In this document: piece by piece, positions 16,080-26,008 of the stretch
Layout: every line of letters begins with the position of its first letter
Numbering within the stretch: the first letter of the stretch is position 1
Assembly (NCBI GenBank): GCA_964483455.1
Contig: CAZACK010000001.1
Location: 59,552-123,551, forward strand
Reading direction: 5' to 3'
Length of the DNA stretch: 64,000 bases
Origin: CAYZJD01 sp964483455
Lineage (GTDB): Bacteria > Acidobacteriota > Terriglobia > Bryobacterales > Bryobacteraceae
Notes under the pieces: generated by a model
The model's database searches: none
Told to the model about the DNA's origin: nothing
Seen by the model: only the letters and a program-made list of their open reading frames with translations
Translations under genes and position numbers: made by a program

Positions 16080-17019
16080 GTGGATTCGTCGGGGTTGTTC
16101 AGGATCTCGATAGGACGCAACGGACGCTCGTTGACCAGCAGGCGGAACACATCCGGCCGCGCGTAGTGGCCGCTGACGTCGAGGTCATATTTCCCCTCGG
16201 CGACCACGCCAACATCCAGGTCCGCTGTCAGGATGCGCTCTCCGCTGTAGTCCGGCCCGGCGAGGATTTCGCCGAGGGGGCTGACGATGACGCTCCCGCC
16301 TCGGATCAGCACGGCCTCGGGCGGAACCGCCGGATCGAGCGGGTAGTCGGGCGGATAGGCCTGGCGGCGGATGAACTGGCATGCCGACAGGACGAAGCAG
16401 CGGCCCTCGAGCGCGATGTGCCGCATGGTGGGGATCCAGGTCTCGCGGTCGTCCACCGTCGGCGCGCAGTAGAGCTGGACTCCCTTGGCGTACATGGCTG
16501 CCCGAAGGAGCGGCATGTAGTTCTCCCAGCAGATCACCGCGCCCAGCCTGCCGGCGGGCGTGTCGAAGACCGGCAGGGTGGAGCCGTCGCCGAATCCCCA
16601 GATGAGGCGTTCCATCGCGGTTGGCATCAGCTTGCGATGCCGGCCGAGCATCTCGCCGTCCGGGCCGAAGAACAGGGCCGTGCAGTAGAGCGTTCCACCG
16701 TCGCGCTCGACGACGCCGATCACCAGGTGCACGGCCGTGTCGCGGGCGATGCGTCCGAGCTCTTCGGTGGACTGCCCCGGCACGTCGATCGCGCTTTCGA
16801 AGTAGCGACGAAACTGCCGGCGGCCCTCCGGGGTGCGGCTGCCGACGCGGGCGCCGAAATCTAGCCCCTTGGGATAGCCGCCGAGGAAGGCCTCCGGGAA
16901 GACGGCCAGGCGCGCTCCGCTCGTGGCGGCCTCCGAGGCGAGCGCGCGAACCTTGTGGACGGTTGCCGGCGCGTCCAAGGGAACCGAGCCGGCCTGCACA
17001 ACGGCGACCCGCACCGGCG

Positions 17020-17023
<4 letters not shown>
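16076..17023 (-). CDS. Nitrilase-superfamily carbon-nitrogen hydrolase
   Basis: 315 residues with the complete nitrilase catalytic triad: Glu44 (FPEAFLGGYPKG), Lys131 (RHRKLMPTAMER) and Cys165 (VICWENYMPL). The ICWENYMPLLR region and the length point to the branch-1 true nitrilases, which turn nitriles into acids plus ammonia, rather than amidases. It overlaps pdxA-like upstream and yceH downstream by 4 bases each, so it is fully embedded in the operon. That context suggests a nitrile or hydroxynitrile feeding a small hydroxy-acid pathway, but this is inference. Confidence 0.88.
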
Positions 17024-18005
<982 letters not shown>

Positions 18006-18009
<4 letters not shown>

Positions 18010-19067
18010 TCGGATTCAATCCCGAGTGTAGATAAGAAATCGACCACGCGCACGAGCGCGTCCGGCGGGCCGAAGCCGCCCGCCTTGGTGACGGCAGGCA
18101 GGCCGTCGAGCGGCCCGCCGATCAGCGTGCCCCAGGGGATGCCCGGCAGGACCTCCCGCCGGAGCTGGATTCCCCTAACGTCCAGCGAGCGGAGCACGTG
18201 GAGCGCGGTGTCGCCGCCGGTGAGCACGAGTGCGCGCGGGTGCAACGGCTCGACGTCCGGCAGCGGGTCCGACAACTGGTTGTCGACGCGGATCAGCCGG
18301 ATCTGGCCGGACGCCCGCCGCTCGCTTTCGAGCGTTTGGACCTGGTGGATAGTCACAGGGTTCGTAGATCCGACAAGCAGCACCACCGGCCCGGAAGCCG
18401 CCGCGGGAAACCGTGCCGCGACCGGCCGGCTTTCAGCGGCCAGCAAGGCTGCGACTTCGGCGGCAAGCCCGGCGGACCCGGCGGGCAGCGAGGCCGGCGT
18501 ACCGCGCCAGGCGGCGGCGATCGCCGCCAGGTCCGCTGTCGAGCTAGCGTCCACGATCACCAGCGCACGGCCGGACGACGCCAGTGAGCGCAGCGCCTCG
18601 GGATCCGGCAGCGACAATTGGTGCACGCGCCCCACACCTTCCTGGCGCAGGCGCGAGGCGAGATGTACCGTTTCGCCTTCCCACGCAACATGGAGCCAGC
18701 CGTCCTTCACCGTCCGCCCCATTTCGGGAAAAGCCGGGCAAACCAGCGCCAGCGTGAAGCCGCACGCTTCCATGACAGCGGTGATTTGCGCCCCCGGCCG
18801 GCCGTGGAACGTGGAGTCGATTTTCGCGAAGACCACCTGCGCCCCGAGACCGGTGAGCGCCCGGCAGGCGGCTGCCGTCTTCGCCCGAGCTTCCGCCGCC
18901 GGCGAGCGGCGGCTGTTGGTGCTGATCGCGGCGGCCGCGCCCGGCTCCACCCGTGCGAATTCCTCCGACAGCCACACGGTGGTTGGGAAGCCGTGTTTCA
19001 CAAACTGCACGCCCGCGTCGCAGGCCCCGGTCAGATCGTCGGCGATGAGAGCCAAGCACTGGGTCAT
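18006..19067 (-). CDS. Four-carbon acid sugar kinase (DUF1537, DtnK/OtnK type)
   Basis: 353 residues from the ATG at 19067, two bases after the queA stop; the much longer open frame through queA is a shadow. The N-terminal half has the substrate-binding LALIADDLTGACDAGVQF and ISTNSRR, then FAKIDSTFHGRPGAQI. The C-terminal half is the nucleotide-binding domain with the VLLVGSTNPVT and LTGGDTALHVLR loops. It should use ATP to phosphorylate a four-carbon acid sugar such as threonate or erythronate. Overlapping with a pdxA2-like gene supports that. No dehydrogenase (LtnD) or isomerase of the pathway is adjacent, so D-threonate is the simplest substrate. Confidence 0.85.
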
Positions 19068-19069
19068 GG

Positions 19070-20137
19070 TTACAGGATCAGCATGCAATCGCCGTAGGAG
19101 TAGAAGCGATAGCCGGCCTCCACGGCGTGCCGGTAGGCGTCCAGGACGAAGGCTCGGCCGGCGAACGCACACACCAGGATCAGCAGGCTGCTCTTGGGGA
19201 GGTGGAAATTCGTGAGCAGGACGTTGGCGGCTTTGAATTCGAAGCCGGGGTAGATGAAGAGGCCGGTCAGGCCGCTCGATTCGGCGAGGCCGCCTCCGGC
19301 GGCGGCGGTCTCCACCGTTCGCAGCGAGGTCGTGCCGGCCACTACCCGCCGCGAGGCGGCCCGCATCTTGGCCGCGTTCTCCGCCGTGATGCGATAGCGC
19401 TCGGCGTGGAGGCGGTGCTGCTCGATCACCTCTGTGTGGATCGGCTGGAAGGTGCCGAGACCGACGTGCAGGGTCACGTAGGCGATGTCGGCGCCGGCGG
19501 TCCGGCATTGCTCGAGAATTTCCCGCGTGAAGTGGAATCCGGCGGTCGGCGCCGCCACCGAGCCTCGCTCGCGGGCGAAGACGGTCTGGTAGCGGTCGCG
19601 GTCCCCGGCGGCGTCCGGGCGCTTGATGTATGGAGGCAGCGGCACGTGGCCGATTTCGTTCAGCCGGTCGTAGATATCGCCGTCCACGCGAAAGCGGAGG
19701 GTGCGCTCGCCGAACTCGCCGCGGGCGAGGACCTCGGCTTCCATGTCCTCGGAGAACCGCACTCGCTCGCCGATGTGCATCTTGCGTCCGGGATGGACGA
19801 GCGCCTGCCAGACGTTGGGATCGTCCTCGCGAGGCTCCAGCAGAAAGACCTCCACTTGCCCGCTGAGGTGCTGGCGGCGCTTCGGGTTCCGCTTGCCGAC
19901 GGGGAGCGCGCGCACACCGGCCCGGCGGCCGTAGAGGCGCGACGGGAACACCTTGGTGTCGTTCAGGACCAGGCAGTCCCCGGGGTGCAGGAACCAGGGG
20001 AATTCGCGGAACATCCGGTCTTCCCACCGGCGGTCGTCGCGGTACAGAACCAGCATGCGAGAGGCGGCGCGGTCCTCGAGCGGGCGCTGGGCGATGCGGT
20101 CCTCGGGGAGGTGATAGTCGAATTCGGAAAGGTGCAT
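19070..20137 (-). CDS. queA: tRNA preQ1(34) S-adenosylmethionine ribosyltransferase-isomerase
   Basis: 355 residues, ATG start, the normal length. Family blocks are plain: FDYHLPEDRIAQRPLEDRAASRML, LVLNDTKVFPSRLYGRR, PPYIKRPDAAGDRDRYQTVFARERGSVAAPTAGFHF and VTLHVGLGTFQPI. It transfers and rearranges the ribose of S-adenosylmethionine onto preQ1 at position 34 of tRNA, giving epoxyqueuosine. It heads the operon that continues into the acid sugar kinase. That link is odd functionally and is probably co-transcription rather than shared pathway. Confidence 0.95.
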   Translation of the reverse strand: MHLSEFDYHLPEDRIAQRPLEDRAASRMLVLYRDDRRWEDRMFREFPWFLHPGDCLVLNDTKVFPSRLYGRRAGVRALPVGKRNPKRRQHLSGQVEVFLLEPREDDPNVWQALVHPGRKMHIGERVRFSEDMEAEVLARGEFGERTLRFRVDGDIYDRLNEIGHVPLPPYIKRPDAAGDRDRYQTVFARERGSVAAPTAGFHFTREILEQCRTAGADIAYVTLHVGLGTFQPIHTEVIEQHRLHAERYRITAENAAKMRAASRRVVAGTTSLRTVETAAAGGGLAESSGLTGLFIYPGFEFKAANVLLTNFHLPKSSLLILVCAFAGRAFVLDAYRHAVEAGYRFYSYGDCMLIL

Positions 20138-20181
20138 CGGCTGAAGGCTTGCGGCACGTGGCCTGCTATGATTGAAGCACG

Positions 20182-20490
20182 ATGGACGTCGAGCGAACCA
20201 TTGAGTTCATTCTGGACAACCTGGGGAAGCTCACTTCTTCGCAAGTGGACTGACAGACGGGCCTGAGGCGGCTTGAGACGACCGTGGGCGGTAGTTACCG
20301 TCCAGGAGGCACGCTGTCGATGGTGACGACGCTGGCGCAGCGTATGGACGAATTAACGATGTCGCATCGGCGGGCCGAGGCACACCAACGGCTGGCCGAG
20401 GCCCAGACGAATACCGAAGAGAAACTCAACACGCTGATCTCGGTGGTGGACGGAATCATCCGGCCGCAGCCGCCGTCGAAGCCTTCTTAG
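20182..20490 (+). pseudogene. Small coiled-coil protein gene interrupted by one in-frame TGA
   Basis: The frame starts at an ATG (20182, MDVERTIEFILDNLGKLTSS), meets a TGA at 20251 (codon 24) and continues open in the same frame to a stop at 20490, ending HQRLAEAQTNTEEKLNTLIS VVDGIIRPQPPSKPS. The start MDVERTIEFIL and the heptad-like middle resemble short helical proteins that I associate with Acidobacteria; function unknown. The parts on each side of the stop fit one protein of about 102 residues, so a single nonsense change is the likely cause. Internal starts at GTG 20284 or ATG 20320 could still make a short product. Confidence 0.5.
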
Positions 20491-20504
20491 AATCGCCGTA
20501 CCCC

Positions 20505-21587
20505 GTGAACCTCATCCTGGGCATCGAGACATCCTGCGACGAAACGGCAGCGGCCGTTGTCGAGGAGGGAGCACGCGTCCTGTCTTCCATCGTCGCCTCG
20601 CAGCTTTCCACGCATGCGCGGTACGGTGGGGTCGTGCCGGAACTGGCATCGCGCGAGCACCTGCGCGCGATCGTGCCGGTGGTGCGGCTGGCTATGGAGG
20701 AGGCTTGCGCCAAACCGTCGGACTTGGCGGCGATTGCCGTCACCTCCGGCCCGGGCCTGGTCGGTTCGCTGCTCGTTGGGATGACGTACGCGAAGGCTCT
20801 CTGCCTCGCCTGGAACGTGCCGCTGATCGGCGTGAACCACATCGAGGGGCACATTCATGCGGTGGTGATGGAGTCCAAGGCGGGCGGGGAACCGGTCGAG
20901 TATCCCGCTCTGGCGCTGGTGGTGAGCGGCGGCCACACCCATCTGTTCGAGGTGCGGGAGGGCTTCCGCTACCGGCTGCTGGGGAAGACGCGGGACGACG
21001 CCGCCGGGGAAGCCTTTGACAAAGTGGCCAAGCTGCTGGGTTTCGGCTATCCCGGCGGGCCGGTAATCGACTTGCTCGCGCCGCACGGCGACCCGGAAGC
21101 GGTCCGATTCACCCTCGCCAGGATGAAAGGCAACCCGCTTGATTTCAGCTTCAGCGGATTGAAGACGGCAGTGCTTCGCTGGACGCAGGCGCGCGACCTT
21201 ACGGCCGAGTTGGACCGGCGCCAGGAACTGCTGCGGCGAAACGCCAAGCCTACGGCGGAGGAGTGGCTGGGGGTGACGCCGCGGGCGACACTCGATCTGC
21301 TGGCGTCGTTCCAGCGCACGGTGATCGAGGAGCTGTTGCGGCGGGCGGCGGCGAGCGCCGAGGAGGTCGGCGCCCGGTCGCTGATCGTGTCCGGCGGGGT
21401 CGCCTGCAACTCCGGGTTGCGCTCCGCCGCCCGAGCATTGCGGCTGCCGTACCCGGTCTTGTTCCCGTCCCCCGGGCTTTCCACGGACAACGCGGCGATG
21501 ATCGCGGCGGCGGCATTTCCTAAACTCGAGAGGGGCGAGTTGTCGGACGTGACGTTGAAGGCGCAGGCGAACCTGGCGCTGGCGTAG
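20505..21587 (+). CDS. tsaD: tRNA N6-adenosine threonylcarbamoyltransferase
   Basis: 360 residues from a GTG at 20505. All family landmarks are present: ILGIETSCDETAAAVVEEG at the N-terminus, the metal site GVNHIEGHIHAVV, LVVSGGHTHLFEV and LIVSGGVACNSGLRSA, and PGLSTDNAAMIAA. With TsaB, TsaE and TsaC it makes the t6A37 modification of ANN-decoding tRNAs in the cytosol. It follows the small interrupted gene by 14 bases and is convergent with the SDR gene, whose stop lies 15 bases downstream. No partner tsa genes are in the window. Confidence 0.96.
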   Translation: MNLILGIETSCDETAAAVVEEGARVLSSIVASQLSTHARYGGVVPELASREHLRAIVPVVRLAMEEACAKPSDLAAIAVTSGPGLVGSLLVGMTYAKALCLAWNVPLIGVNHIEGHIHAVVMESKAGGEPVEYPALALVVSGGHTHLFEVREGFRYRLLGKTRDDAAGEAFDKVAKLLGFGYPGGPVIDLLAPHGDPEAVRFTLARMKGNPLDFSFSGLKTAVLRWTQARDLTAELDRRQELLRRNAKPTAEEWLGVTPRATLDLLASFQRTVIEELLRRAAASAEEVGARSLIVSGGVACNSGLRSAARALRLPYPVLFPSPGLSTDNAAMIAAAAFPKLERGELSDVTLKAQANLALA

Positions 21588-21601
21588 GTAGCTCCGCCGC
21601 C

Positions 21602-22372
21602 CTATTCGTACGGCCAGGCCGGCCTGGTGAACAGCCCGCCGTCCACCCAGATGGTCTGGCCGGTGATGAAGTCCGCCTGGTCCCCGGCGAGAAAAACGAC
21701 TGTGCGTCCGATGTCTGCCGGATTTCCAATCCGGCCCACAGGCGTTAGCTTCGACCACGTTGCGGCGTAGTCGCCCGTTTCCTGCTTGGTCCGCTCGATC
21801 TCGATCGCGCCCGGCGCCACACAGTTCACCGTGATGTTGTGGCGGCCCAGTTCCACCGCCGCGACCTTTGTGAACATCTCGATGCCGCCCTTGCTCGCGG
21901 TGTAGTCCACCAGCATGGGGAAGGCGATCTTGTTGCAGCCCGAGCCGATGTTGATGATCCGCCCGCCGCCGTTATCCTTCATGTGCCGGGCGGCGCGCTG
22001 CGTGCACAGGAAGCAGCCCTTGAGGTTGGTGGCGATCACCCGGTCCCACTCGTGCTCCTCCAGATCGAGCAGCGCCTTCCAGGTCTGCACCCCGGCGTTG
22101 TTCACCAGAATGTCGATCCGGGGAAACCGCGTCAGCACTTCGGCGAACATCGCCTCCACCTCCGCCGACACGCCGACCCCGGCGCGCACCGCGAACCCTT
22201 TCCGGCCCAGGGCGGCGATTTCCGCCACCGTGGCTTCCGCCCCCACGGCGTCCGAGTGATAGTTAACAGCGACGTCGCAGCCGGCCTTGGCCAACTCCAG
22301 GGCGATCCCCTTGCCCACTCCCTTACTGGCCCCAGTGACCAGCGCGAATCTTCCTTCCAGCATTTGAGGCAT
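21602..22372 (-). CDS. SDR-family oxidoreductase (FabG/glucose dehydrogenase-like)
   Basis: 256 residues from the ATG at 22372 (MPQMLEGRF); a later ATG at 22363 is nearly as good and the longer frame to 22468 would overlap speA. It is a classical short-chain dehydrogenase: cofactor loop TGASKGVGKG, NNAG motif at about 90, catalytic Ser (INIGSG) and YTASK, and the C-terminal ITGQTIWVDGG. An Arg/Asn after the second strand (VNYHSD) fits NADP use. It reduces or oxidises an alcohol/ketone; the substrate is not visible. It is divergent from speA with only 53 bases between starts. Confidence 0.88.
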   Translation of the reverse strand: MPQMLEGRFALVTGASKGVGKGIALELAKAGCDVAVNYHSDAVGAEATVAEIAALGRKGFAVRAGVGVSAEVEAMFAEVLTRFPRIDILVNNAGVQTWKALLDLEEHEWDRVIATNLKGCFLCTQRAARHMKDNGGGRIINIGSGCNKIAFPMLVDYTASKGGIEMFTKVAAVELGRHNITVNCVAPGAIEIERTKQETGDYAATWSKLTPVGRIGNPADIGRTVVFLAGDQADFITGQTIWVDGGLFTRPAWPYE

Positions 22373-22425
22373 GCGAGGAATTGTAGCGAATTCCGGGCTG
22401 GCGGCAGTCGCCGCGGCTGAGCAAG

Positions 22426-24441
22426 ATGCTCCTTCACAAAAAACCTCTTGCCCCGCGGCCCGATTCATTGGACACTACAAGTTCTGGAGGCAAATTGGAA
22501 GTCAAACTGTCCGACGGGGTGATCGTCCGCGAACCCAGCGAGCGCTGGACGGTTGCGGACGCTTCCGAGCTTTACGACGTCGCGCGGTGGGGCAAGGGCT
22601 ACTTCTCCGCCGGCGACAACGGCAACCTCCACGTTCATCCCGGCAAGGACCCGGCGCGCGCCATCGATCTCAAGGACCTCGTCGACACGCTTGTTCTCCG
22701 AGGCATTTCACCGCCCATCCTCATCCGGTTCGCCGAAATCCTGAAGCACCGTCTGGAGGAAATCCACCAAGCCTTCCAAAGCGCCATCGCCGAGCACGGG
22801 TATCGCGGGTCGTACTCGTGCGTCTATCCGATCAAGGTGAACCAGCAGCGCCAGGTGGTGGAGGAAGTCTTCCGCTACGGCCGACCGTACCGGTTCGGCC
22901 TGGAGGCCGGCTCCAAACCCGAACTGCTCGCCGTTCTGGCCATCGCCGACAACGAGACGCCGATCATCTGCAACGGTTTCAAGGACGACGAGTACATCGA
23001 GATGGTCATGCTGGCCAAGAAGATCGGCCGGCAGATCATCCCCGTCATCGAGAAGTACACGGAGCTCGACCTGATCCAGCGCCACGCCGAGCGGGTCGGC
23101 GTGCGGCCGGTGATCGGGCTGCGCATCAAGCTGGCCAGCCGCGGCTCCGGCCGCTGGAAGTCGTCCGCCGGCTACCGGTCCAAGTTCGGCCTGACGATTA
23201 CCGAAGCGCTGCGCGCGCTCGAACAGCTCAAGCTCCACGGCATGGCCGACTGTCTGGAGCTGCTCCACTTCCACCTCGGAAGCCAGATCACCAACATCCG
23301 GCAGATCAAGGCGGCGGTGATGGAATCGGCGCGGGTGTACGTGGAGATGAAGCGCGCCGGCGCCGGCCTTCAGCACCTCGACGTCGGCGGCGGGCTTGGC
23401 ATCGACTACGACGGCTCGCAGACCGACTTCGAGTCGAGCGTGAACTACACGCTCCAGGAATACGCCAACGACGTCGTCTACCACATCCAGAACGTCTGCG
23501 ACGAAGCCGAAGTGCCGCACCCCAATATCGTTTCCGAAAGCGGCCGAGCCGTCGCCGCCTACCACAGCGTTCTGGTGTTCAACGTTCTCGGCGTGAGCGG
23601 CTTCGGGGACCAGGATCTTCCCAAAGAGCTGCCGGAGGACGTCGAGCAGCCGCTGATCGACTTGCAGGAGACCTACCGCTCGCTGAGCACGAAAAACCTG
23701 CTCGAAAGCTACCACGACGCCCAGCAGGCCTTGGACTCCGCCCTGAATCTCTTCAGCCTTGGCTACTTGCCGCTGGTGCAGCGGTCGCTCGCGGAGAATT
23801 ACTACTGGGCCATCTGCCGGAGAATCCAGCGGCTCGCCAAGGAGCTGGATTACTTTCCGGAGGAGCTCGAAGGTCTCGACGCGATGCTCTCGGACACTTA
23901 CTTCTGCAACTTCTCCCTGTTCCAGAGCATGCCCGACAGTTGGGCGGTCAAGCAGCTTTTCCCCATTATGCCGATCCACCGGCTCAACGAGCCGCCGTCG
24001 CGCCACGCGATTCTCGGCGACATCTCCTGCGACTCGGACGGCAAGATCGACCAGTTCATCGACCGGCGCGACGTGAAGCGCACCTTGCCGCTCCATGCGT
24101 TCAACGGCGAGCCGTACTATCTCGGGGCCTTTCTGGTCGGCGCTTACCAGGAGATCCTGGGCGACTTACACAACCTGTTCGGCGACACCAACGCGGTCCA
24201 CGTCGCCCTCGGCGAGAACGGGGAGGTGATCCTCGACACAGTGATCAAGGGCGACACGGTGCGCGAGGTGCTCGATTATGTGCAGTTCCGGTCTGAAAGC
24301 CTGCTCACCGATTTCCGCCGGGACGTCGAGGCCGCCTTGCGCGAAGGCAAGATCGGCTACGAGGAGGCAGGCCGCCTGCTCCGCTTCTATGAGGAAGGAC
24401 TTCAGGGATACACGTACCTGGAGGACACCCACGAGCGGTAG
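22426..24441 (+). CDS. speA: Biosynthetic arginine decarboxylase
   Basis: 671 residues, typical of the large PLP-dependent SpeA enzymes. It has the N-terminal WTVADASELYDVARWGKGYF block, the PLP Lys at about 137 (CVYPIKVNQQ), ELLHFHLGSQI and HLDVGGGLGIDYDGS in the barrel, and the C-terminal LPLHAFNGEPYYLGAFLVGAYQEILGDLHNLFGDTNAVHV region. It converts arginine to agmatine, the first step of putrescine and spermidine synthesis. No agmatinase or agmatine deiminase is adjacent. The ATG at 22426 keeps the usual N-terminal extension; a start closer to the SEASELY block would also be in family range. Confidence 0.95.
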   Translation: MLLHKKPLAPRPDSLDTTSSGGKLEVKLSDGVIVREPSERWTVADASELYDVARWGKGYFSAGDNGNLHVHPGKDPARAIDLKDLVDTLVLRGISPPILIRFAEILKHRLEEIHQAFQSAIAEHGYRGSYSCVYPIKVNQQRQVVEEVFRYGRPYRFGLEAGSKPELLAVLAIADNETPIICNGFKDDEYIEMVMLAKKIGRQIIPVIEKYTELDLIQRHAERVGVRPVIGLRIKLASRGSGRWKSSAGYRSKFGLTITEALRALEQLKLHGMADCLELLHFHLGSQITNIRQIKAAVMESARVYVEMKRAGAGLQHLDVGGGLGIDYDGSQTDFESSVNYTLQEYANDVVYHIQNVCDEAEVPHPNIVSESGRAVAAYHSVLVFNVLGVSGFGDQDLPKELPEDVEQPLIDLQETYRSLSTKNLLESYHDAQQALDSALNLFSLGYLPLVQRSLAENYYWAICRRIQRLAKELDYFPEELEGLDAMLSDTYFCNFSLFQSMPDSWAVKQLFPIMPIHRLNEPPSRHAILGDISCDSDGKIDQFIDRRDVKRTLPLHAFNGEPYYLGAFLVGAYQEILGDLHNLFGDTNAVHVALGENGEVILDTVIKGDTVREVLDYVQFRSESLLTDFRRDVEAALREGKIGYEEAGRLLRFYEEGLQGYTYLEDTHER

Positions 24442-24520
24442 CTCCGCCTCCGGCTGGAACTCGCCAGCCCGGTGCGAGACATGGCGCGGGAATTTCCGCT
24501 AGCATCGGAAGAAGCGCCAC

Positions 24521-24844
24521 ATGCCCTCAGTCACGGCCTCGCCGGACGTCGATACCATCTCCCGCCAGCAACTTGCGCCGCTGTACCATGTCGTGCTGCT
24601 CGATGACGACGAGCACACCTACGACTACGTCATCGAAATGCTGACGAGGCTGTTCGCCTTCTCCGAGCCGGAGGCGTTCTCCAAAGCGGTGGAGGTGGAT
24701 ACGACGGGACGAACGGTTGTGATCACCTGCGAGCTGCCCGAGGCCGAGTTCGGGCGCGATCAGATTCACGCCTACGGCCCGGACCGCCGGATGCCGAACT
24801 CGAAGGGACCGATGCGGGCGATCATCGAGCCCGCGGCCGGCTGA
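24521..24844 (+). CDS. clpS: ClpS-like ATP-dependent protease adaptor
   Basis: 107 residues, ATG start. The core HVVLLDDDEHTYDYVIEMLTRLF followed by the Thr-rich VDTTGRTVVITC strand is a ClpS fold, including the region that binds the ClpA/ClpC N-domain; the acidic DDDEH patch is the N-degron pocket edge. It should deliver N-end-rule substrates to the Clp protease. The C-terminal tail (DQIHAYGPDRRMPNSKGPMRA) is longer than in E. coli ClpS. Members with such tails are common next to other genes and may be a paralogue; no clpA is nearby. It is the last plus-strand gene before the hydrogenase locus. Confidence 0.82.
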   Translation: MPSVTASPDVDTISRQQLAPLYHVVLLDDDEHTYDYVIEMLTRLFAFSEPEAFSKAVEVDTTGRTVVITCELPEAEFGRDQIHAYGPDRRMPNSKGPMRAIIEPAAG

Positions 24845-24848
24845 AAAC

Positions 24849-24941
24849 CGGTGACAGGCTACGCAATCCCCATTTTCCTTCGCGCCCGAATAAGAGTGGA
24901 ATGAACAGCGGCGGAATTGGGGATTGCGTAGCCTGTCACCG
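24849..24941. repeat. Perfect 24-base inverted repeat
   Basis: Arms at 24849-24872 and 24918-24941 are exact reverse complements (24 of 24), separated by 45 bases. Each arm contains the core GGTGACAGGCTACGCAATCC. The element sits between the convergent ends of clpS and hypE and ends 5 bases before the hypE stop codon. It can fold into a strong hairpin in either transcript and could end transcription both ways. A single arm with one change recurs at 45436-45457. Confidence 0.9.
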
Positions 24942-24946
24942 ATGTT

Positions 24947-26008
24947 TTAGCAGATGCGGGGCAACTGCTCGCCGCTCAGCATGTCGAGCACTCGCGTGCC
25001 TCCGATGCGGCTCTTGAGCGCCACGACGCCTGCTGCATCGCCGGTGACGTCGCCGATGCGCACGGCCCCAGCGCTGACTGCCACCGCTCGCAGGGCTTCG
25101 ACGGCGCGCTCCGCCTGGACCGTGGGGACGAACACGGCGAAGCGGCCTTCGTTGGCGACATAAAGAGGATCGAGTCCCAGGATCTCGCAGGCGCCCTGGA
25201 CCGCCTCGGAGACCGGCACCCGCACCTCCTCGACCAGCATGCCGAGGCCGCGCGCCGCCGCGATTTCGTTCAGGGCCGAGGCCAGGCCGCCGCGGGTCAG
25301 ATCGCGCAGGCAGTGCACGTCAATGCCCGCGCGGAGAAGCGCTTCGACCGGTTCCCAAAGCGGAGCCGCGTCGCTCACCACCGGCGCCTCGAACTCGAGC
25401 CCTTCGCGCACCGACAGCACGGCCACGCCGTGCGCACCGAGATCGCCGCTCAAGACGATGGCGTCGCCAGGCTGAACGGCCGGCGGGCCGATCTCGCCGG
25501 CGGCCTCGACCAGCCCGATTCCCGCCGTGTTGAGGAAGATGCCGTCGCCCTTGCCCTTGTCCACGACCTTGGTGTCGCCGGTGACCAGCTCGACTCTCGC
25601 GCGTGCGGCCGCCGCGCGCATCGAATTCACCACCAGGCGCAGCGTTTCCATTGGCAGGCCCTCCTCGAGGATGAAGCCCGCGCTCAGGCAGAGCGGCCGC
25701 GCGCCGCACATCGCCAGATCGTTCACCGTGCCGTAGACCGCCAGCTCGCCGATGGTGCCGCCGGGAAAGACCAACGGCCGCACGACGTAGGAATCGGTCG
25801 TGAAGGCGAGACGCGCCTCGCCGAGCCGCAGCACCGCCCCGTCGTGCCGCGCGTTCAGCGCCGGGTTGGAAAAGGCGGGCAGGAAGAGATTCTCCAGAAG
25901 CTGGTGCATGAGCCGGCCGCCGCCGCCGTGCGCAAGCTGCACCCGGTCGTCAGCGGGCCGCGGCAGGGGACAGGCGAAGTTCTGAAGGTTGCTGCGGTCT
26001 TCGGCCAT
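24947..26008 (-). CDS. hypE: Hydrogenase maturation protein HypE
   Basis: 353 residues from the ATG at 26008, an internal start chosen because HypE proteins begin near this point and the frame beyond it runs deep into hypD. It ends in PRIC, the conserved C-terminal Cys that is carbamoylated by HypF and then dehydrated to a thiocyanate, the source of the cyanide ligands. ATP-binding AIR-synthase motifs include AVYGTVNDLAMCGA and VTGDTKVVDKGKGDG. It overlaps the 3' end of hypD by 59 bases, more than any other pair here, and is the last gene of the locus. Confidence 0.95.
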   Translation of the reverse strand: MAEDRSNLQNFACPLPRPADDRVQLAHGGGGRLMHQLLENLFLPAFSNPALNARHDGAVLRLGEARLAFTTDSYVVRPLVFPGGTIGELAVYGTVNDLAMCGARPLCLSAGFILEEGLPMETLRLVVNSMRAAAARARVELVTGDTKVVDKGKGDGIFLNTAGIGLVEAAGEIGPPAVQPGDAIVLSGDLGAHGVAVLSVREGLEFEAPVVSDAAPLWEPVEALLRAGIDVHCLRDLTRGGLASALNEIAAARGLGMLVEEVRVPVSEAVQGACEILGLDPLYVANEGRFAVFVPTVQAERAVEALRAVAVSAGAVRIGDVTGDAAGVVALKSRIGGTRVLDMLSGEQLPRIC

